The notes under the pieces: model-generated
What the model was told of the DNA's origin: nothing
What the model saw: the letters and a program-made list of their open reading frames with translations, nothing else
Database searches by the model: none
Program-made: the position numbers and the translations under genes
Part shown: one piece after another, positions 57,858-64,000 of the stretch
Layout: the number at the start of each line of letters is the position of its first letter
Position numbering within the stretch: position 1 is the stretch's first letter
Assembly (NCBI GenBank): GCA_023653785.1
Contig: JAMKCH010084949.1
Location: 1 to 64,000, forward strand
DNA: 64,000 nt
Direction: 5' to 3'
Source of the DNA: Ophioderma brevispina
Taxonomy: Eukaryota; Echinodermata; Ophiuroidea; Amphilepidida; Ophiodermatidae

Positions 57858-60620
57858 GAAAGCAATCTGCCTTGAGAAACTTGTGTGAAATGGAGGGATA
57901 TTTTTCCCGCTTCTTGGGCAGAACTACTTCAACCATTCCTTGATGATGTGTGAGAAGTCCCTGAGGGGAAGCCATTGTAGAGCCAGGTATGGACGTAAAG
58001 TCTGGCAATATGGGTTGGAGAGAGAAACTGACAGACTTGATCATTACTGACATAAAAGCATTTGTTTCAAATATAGGCTTCTTTAGTTGGTCACCCCCTT
58101 TTACCCTGTCTATGTTGAAGAAAAGTTACTCCGTCTATTTATTAAGACTGAGGTACCGGGTGATAAAATATACTCATGTCTTTTTCAGGAGAAAAGTAAA
58201 TACAGTGATAGAGCAGCCTATATTTGGTGTAAAATTCAAAATTGGAAATAGGTGAAATGAATTCTGATAATTCCTTAGTCTCCAAAAGTCATGGTAAGAA
58301 TTAGAAAGGCCTTTACAAGTTTACTATTGTTAAGTGGTTTTCTATATAGCTTTTAACAATGGTTAATATGTCTTTTTTGCTTTGGTTTTGTTTCTGTTTG
58401 TTTGTTTCTTAGTTTGTTTTAGTTTGCTTGATAGATTAACTAATTTTACTGACATCTCAGAAAACAACATACTTGTTATATATTATTTAAACTAATTGTA
58501 ACACAATTTCTTTGATGCAAATACAGGTTATTTACACCCTCCAAAAATACCAGAATATACAGCAAAATTAGAGTCATGTTATTCCTGTTTTTAAAAAGGT
58601 TACCATAGTATTAGGTACTGTATGCAACTTAATTTTTGATCAAAATATTTTTGTGAGAAGGTAATACCCCTAATCCTACCCTAATGTCATCCCATGACCA
58701 GGCCCAAAACCAGTATTTTAGGGGAGGGGTTTCTCTCAAATTTGCCCCCTCCAAAAAGGGGGGAAAAGTGGACCTTTTTACTGATAATTAACCTTCTTTT
58801 GACAACAAGGATAAAAAACGTAATTTTAGGCTCACTCCGCTCCCAAAATCTATTTTCTGGCTTTTTTAGCCCTTTCAATTTTTTGGGGCTATTTGGAATT
58901 GGGGGAGGGGCGCATCTTTTCCCTGCAAAATTTCATGAGAATGTGATTCCCGAGTTCCCCACTTTTTCCAGGTATTTGCAGAATTATCTTTTTTCTGCAG
59001 TAAAAATCTTTGTATGAATTTAATCAACCTTTCACACAAGTTTCAATATGAAGAAATTTTTTCACAACTGAAAATGTTTACAAGTAGTAACTTCTCACAA
59101 AGTGAAATTAAGTTGCGTTACAGTTTTGTGTAAAAGTAAGCAGGTTTTCATTTGGGTGCTTTATTTCATTTTTTAAAGTATTCATCTCCGTATTTATACA
59201 TATTCATTAACTCTTTTCTGTTTCTTTTAAACGTGTGTTTGTAATTAGCCATTAAACAGTAGTGTTACATATTTAAGGTGCATGTGTATGGTCCTAACTA
59301 TGGTATACTTGTGTGCTCCATTATGTTTGTCTTTATTCATCCATGGTTTGTTTGTGTCTAATTCTGCTACTTTTTGCATCTATTTTTAACAAAAGAAAAG
59401 GCACACAAGTATATCAATGATGCCAGACGTATGTGTGTCTGTGTGCGTGTATCATGTGCCAACAACAATTAGTATGTTAGAGAAAATTGAAAGATAGAGA
59501 TCACTCGCATAACAAGTGGTTTAAATAAAAAATTAAAAAATTCTAAGAATGATGGGGAGCTTGGGGGTCAAGATTTTGTTTCCCAAAGTGTATTTTTAAG
59601 TTAAGTTGGCATATGTTATAGCTACCGATCATATATCCAAGTCACATTATAAACAGTAAGGACCTTTAATCATGCGGCCTGCAGATAGTTGAAGAGCATG
59701 AGTAGGACTTGTATGTAAGCACCCCCTCACCCCATAACAGTTTGTTATTCACTATATGTTTGAGTAATAATTTCTGTGAGCCCGTTACAGGTACGCCCGA
59801 TCCCCACCAGACGATGCACCACCTGGTTGCATGATAGACGCATCACAAAACAAAGCAACATGTGCGTGAGCACGGGCAATGAATTTATCTTCTCAAACTA
59901 TAGTTGTAGTTTAATAACTATAATATACATTAATGACTTTGTCAGTCACAAAGTGATAGATCATATACTTAGAGATATTTATATAACAGTTGCACATCTG
60001 ATCTGCAAATGATGAAATGATTTGCTATCAAGTAGAGTGCCACAGCTATTTCCTAATATAAAGTTGCTAGCACCATGAGCCTATTACATGTTACACTCTA
60101 TTTTTATTTAGGAGAAGCATGAGTGCATGATTGGTAGATAAGCCTAATCTCAAAACACAATTTTTAAGATTCTAACAAAATTCCTTATGAATTATCTATT
60201 ATAGAGTAGCTTTGTGATACAATATAGCCCACCCCATGATGAAAAAAGAATGCTTTCTTGACGTCAACTTTATCAAACTGATCCGGCCGCGGGTCCTCAT
60301 ATAAGGTGCAGCCATTTAATCAGCGTTGAAAAAAATTGAAAAGTTTAGACCATGTGCTTTTGTAATTAATGTCAAAGACGCGTGCCAACTGGTCAAGTCG
60401 TTAATTCGGAGCTCTGCGACATAAAAACTTTTATCAGGTCACAATAGGCAATCAAAATATAATTCAATGCCAAGTCTTTTGTCATGCTTAACACTTTCAA
60501 TTCTAGATAAGATTCTTTTTATATATAAGAAACCACAATGGCCCAAGAACAATATGCAAGACATAATGAAATAGTATACCCTTACTGAAATCACTTTAAC
60601 ACAAATTTAATAAAAAATTA
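57858..60620 (+). other. PNPLA 3' flank and candidate 3' untranslated region
   Basis: No recognisable gene. Possible polyadenylation words are ATTAAA near 59251, AATAAA near 59526 and AATAAA near 60609, but none is clearly favoured. A CAGGCCC-type MITE end lies at about 58700-58960 (next to gold-standard-looking G runs and GGGGGGAAAAGTGGACC wording shared with other copies). The real transcript end cannot be fixed from the sequence. Confidence 0.3.
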
Positions 60621-62039
60621 GCCATTGTGTCCTTCCAAGTGACGGACACTTAAGTCCGCTATGCCACAACAAATTAGGACCGGGTTTTTTAACAGTTAAT
60701 TAACCTGGTTGTAAGTCAAAATGTATATTTTGATCCAAAATGACAGTTAACATTTTCTTCATAAAAGTATTAGTAGAAAATTCAAAGATGAAAATTCAAA
60801 ATAAATACAAAATACCTTATGTCAATGCAAAAGGCAAAATGTCTTCTTCCTGCGTGGATTAATTAAACTTAGCCCCATTGTCTAACTTAGCCCTGGTCTA
60901 ACACTCTTGTGCATCATGAGGACCTTAAGGTCTCAAAAAATACCAATTAAGTCGTGCTTGCCATGAGAATTTGGTATTTGTTTTTGCACAATAAATGTTT
61001 TCGCATAATCGTATGTTTCAGATCTCTCACAAAACTAAGATTTTAAAAATTCATTATCAAGGCATATCTATTTTCTTGAAATGATTTTGTACAATCTGAC
61101 GTTCCAAGATTTATCATTTTGTTCTAAAACTTAGAAATCTGAATGTGCAGTGAAACGACAATTTACAGTAGATATTGATCTGCCAATCGCCAGTAGTAGT
61201 TGCAGTTTTATGCAATGTTTGTCTGTTTTCAATGGAAAAGAATCTGCCCTAAGTTAGAAGGAAAAGTTGATAGCGTACTTTTCGTGGTAATAATATGCAG
61301 AAGAATGCCCATTATCACATTTAATGGCTGTTTTGAGCTAATTTTACGTATTTTAGTCATCTAAGGAATTCTGACAACGCAACACGTATAGTGAAAGAGT
61401 ACTAAGCCAAGGACAATGGACAAATTGATTTTATGCATGATTTTAAATAGACATGTAAAGCTGAAAGAAACAATGCTCCTAGCGGTTTAGCATATCAAAG
61501 CATCAACAATGCAAATTTTTTCACGTAGCTTAAAGCCGGACCTCGTGTTAAGGCAGCCATATAACCAATTGTACAGCTCGGTATCATTATGAGGGTAAAT
61601 AATATGCTATTTGTTATGGGTGACATGCCATTTATTTATTTATGACAATGCCTAATATGCTTCAATAAAAAGTAACTGTGATAAAATTGAATGCAAATCA
61701 TATGCACTGGATGATTCGATTTTTTTAAAGTAACAACCGAGACGGTGTTTTAATCAAGCCCATGCCCCTGCATAGCAATGTGGCTATACCCGTACTGTAC
61801 TAAACTTAATGTCAGATTAGCGCGATTTATTAAAAAGTGCTTCAAGTTTAAAGAACCATCAAGACATTTTCTCATAATCCATGCAAAAAAAAATCCCTGA
61901 GTACTAACGCTTGTGCGGCTAATATGAGCGTTTAAAGTCAAGGTTCATGTGTTAAGATAGGATTTTTATTGATCACATGACCCTATTGAGGTAGAAATTT
62001 TCCAAAACTGACTGGTATTGTGCGGATTGACTCAAAAAT
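60621..62039. other. Intergenic DNA, nothing assigned
   Basis: Low repeat content by eye and no coding frame longer than about 60 codons. Confidence 0.4.
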
Positions 62040-62830
62040 ACCCTCGGAGTACAATACACTAGCAATTGGATTATCTAATCATGAGTGAACCAAGAGACTT
62101 AGGGATGTGTACTCTTCAGCTTCTACTCGAGGATTACTAACCCCTTTGATACATTATGATGACCAGCTGCAACACTAAGTACTTGCCAAAGCTAACAAGC
62201 CACTGCGAGTGCGTCCGATGAATAAGCAGATATGTTACTAGCATTAATCGTGTACTACTACAGTTGCATGCCGAGGTGATGACAGGGTTACCCATAGTAG
62301 CCACCAGTTTTAGAGGAGTTACACCTCGCACCAGATACTCCACGCGGAGTACTTCACAGGTACATCCCCTAGCAGCACTTTGCGACCATAGAGGGGTCCA
62401 AAATTCTATTGTAGTTTATGCCACTTCTGGTCTGATTTCATTGAAGTAGTAACATCTATAGTTGAGTTGAGCATACACCAAAACCCCTATATATGACATT
62501 TATGGGCTAAAAACATATAACACTATAGTGACCAAACATGTTAAAGTAATAGGAATTATAAAATTACTACAAATAATCACCCAGAGCTCAGCTCTATTTG
62601 CCCCATGTGGAGGCTACCCATGCAGGCTATCCCGCATGGGGTGACTAGATGGTTAGCCGCCTACTAGATGCATGTGTAACTAGGTGGCCACAGATGTTAC
62701 CCCCACTTTTGCGCCGACGCATGTGGCGTACCCATGCCAGGTGGGCGTAGAGTGGGTACTCACATGGCTACTTAAATAGCTACTTCACAAGTATTCCATG
62801 AAGAGAAATTGCGTTGTGTGTAACAGAGAG
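62040..62830 (-). repeat. GGTACTCC-rich repeat, minus copy
   Basis: Inverse of 46281-46990. The landmarks are collinear when reverse complemented. Divergence is moderate, so these are old copies and not a recent inversion breakpoint. Confidence 0.85.
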
Positions 62831-63109
62831 CTTGAGAGGAGCACTGTATCTTCTGTAAGGTTTTTTTCCTGGTGCTTGCTAGTGGTGCAAGGAGAGTCCC
62901 CCAGTTCCACTACTGGTGGGATGACTTACTACGATTATTGCGAGTCAAATGTTTAAGTATGAGTTCGAATTATTAAGGGCAGTTAGCTGTGAGTTTCTGC
63001 ATTGTAGAAAACATGTTTGTAATTGATACCCCGAACCTACGCACTTAAACCTTAACCTAAAATATAATTAATTTGCACTCAAAAACTCAACATAAAGTTT
63101 GCAACTCCT

Positions 63110-63170
63110 TAACACTACTCAAACTCTAAAGCAACTCAAACTCTACAATAACTCAAACTCATAGTTTTAC
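63110..63170 (+). repeat. 17 bp tandem repeat, three units
   Basis: CAACTCAAACTCTAAAG type units. Confidence 0.65.
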
Positions 63171-63564
63171 TTGATTAATTGGGCCTGTCAACAGGAGATT
63201 GAAGATTGTTAAGATCTATAGATTAAATATAAACCAATCCATCCAAGCCTCCATCTCCCATGTTCGTTTGGCCCCCCACATAACGCCAACAGATAGTAGC
63301 CACTCGGTCTTTGGGATCTTTCGGGGAAGAAAGCCATCGGGATCCCTTATTCTCTCGCCTGAACTTTGTTTCGGCCACAGAGACTTCAGTAATCACTTTC
63401 TGTATTGTCTAGTCTGTCTGCTACGTCTGTCTGCCATGCCCTTATGTCTAGCCTCCTGTTCTGTCTGTTGTCCTTGTATGTCCGTCAATGTAAACTGCTG
63501 TGGTAGATTATCTGGAGTCCTTAAGGGCTACAGTCCAATGTAAACTTTGGTGGGAAAGAATGCA

Positions 63565-63955
63565 TGCGCAGTCGACGAGTTCTCAACCCCCTGATTAGAT
63601 TTTGGTGCAGCTTTTTAAATGTGCCTAACTTAATGATATCTAATTGCATAATTTACGAAAAATTTTCCCGTAAGGCTTGTGTGTACAAGTTTTCTGGAGT
63701 TATGTAGCTAATGGCGTATTTATGATGATTGTAATTGGACTGGATTGGAAAGGACGGGCTGGAGAGTTCTCAACTGATTAGATTTCGGGCGTATTTCGGG
63801 CCAAATTAAGTATGCCAAATGCAGGCTAATTAATATTGCAAAAAATCCAGCGTAATTGCATAATTTGAACACTGGCGTTAATCGGATAGCCAAATTCTTA
63901 CTGCATGAAAGCCTATCAGCAGTGCGCATACTTTTTTTGCAATTTGAAGATGTGT
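63565..63955 (+). repeat. Two direct copies of an about 190 bp segment
   Basis: GAGTTCTCAAC, CTGATTAGATTT and TAATTGCATAATTT occur in the same order at 63578-63655 and 63763-63868. Confidence 0.5.
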
Positions 63956-64000
63956 GATACGGCGAGCCGAGCGGGTATGCAATGAGCTAATTAAATATGC

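Noticed and set aside
57652..58053. 133-codon minus-strand frame
   Set aside because: Antisense shadow of PNPLA exon 5 and its 3' flank.
63199..63543. 114-codon plus-strand frame near the window end
   Set aside because: Cys/Leu/Ser-rich translation of a CTGTCTG-type simple sequence; no exon context seen.
1..64000. CRISPR arrays, operons or bacterial-type genes
   Set aside because: Repeats lack regular spacer structure, and the only gene is intron-split; the DNA is eukaryotic in character.

Overview
The window looks like AT-rich animal (metazoan) nuclear DNA. Evidence: spliced GT-AG exons of one gene, long intergenic stretches, no operon-like gene packing, two decayed LINE retrotransposons, tRNA-derived SINE-like copies and very many small inverted-repeat DNA transposons. 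A marine invertebrate, perhaps a deuterostome such as an echinoderm, would fit the repeat style, but that is inference and nothing here proves the species.

Only one convincing protein-coding gene is present: a plus-strand patatin-like phospholipase domain gene of the PNPLA2/3/4 clade at 51216-57857. It has five coding exons, all in phase 0, with a TATA-like box upstream and a predicted 312-residue product. The catalytic dyad is Ser83 in GASAG and Asp203 in DGG. A weak candidate first exon of another gene lies at 31201-31275.

Almost everything else is mobile or repetitive DNA. 1-3800: two minisatellite families around unassigned AT-rich DNA, plus a TTAA-flanked MITE. 4340-6465: a 2.1 kb inverted-repeat element rich in TGACC words. 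9020-11215: a decayed LINE with a YADD motif. 11738-14000: a fold-back and two more TTAA MITEs. 15494-23691: an 8.2 kb unit with about 210 bp terminal inverted repeats made of a roughly 21 bp subrepeat, flanked by a GGGTG direct repeat, with several nested elements and two unidentified protein-like fragments. 26.3-33.3 kb: hAT-like and TTAA MITEs and a segmental duplication. 34137-37485: a giant hairpin with about 1 kb arms. 37690-40680: a second decayed LINE (FADD). 41320-45158: transposons nested at least three deep. 46281-46990 and 62040-62830: two inverted copies of one repeat that bracket the PNPLA gene. The last kilobases hold no recognisable gene.

The overall picture is a PNPLA gene in a transposon graveyard. 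At least five terminal-repeat families sit at TTAA sites, several hAT-like elements still show 7/8 or 8/8 matching 8 bp target duplications, and three of the four main PNPLA introns carry such insertions. All homology statements come from reading the sequence by eye; no alignment or database search was run.
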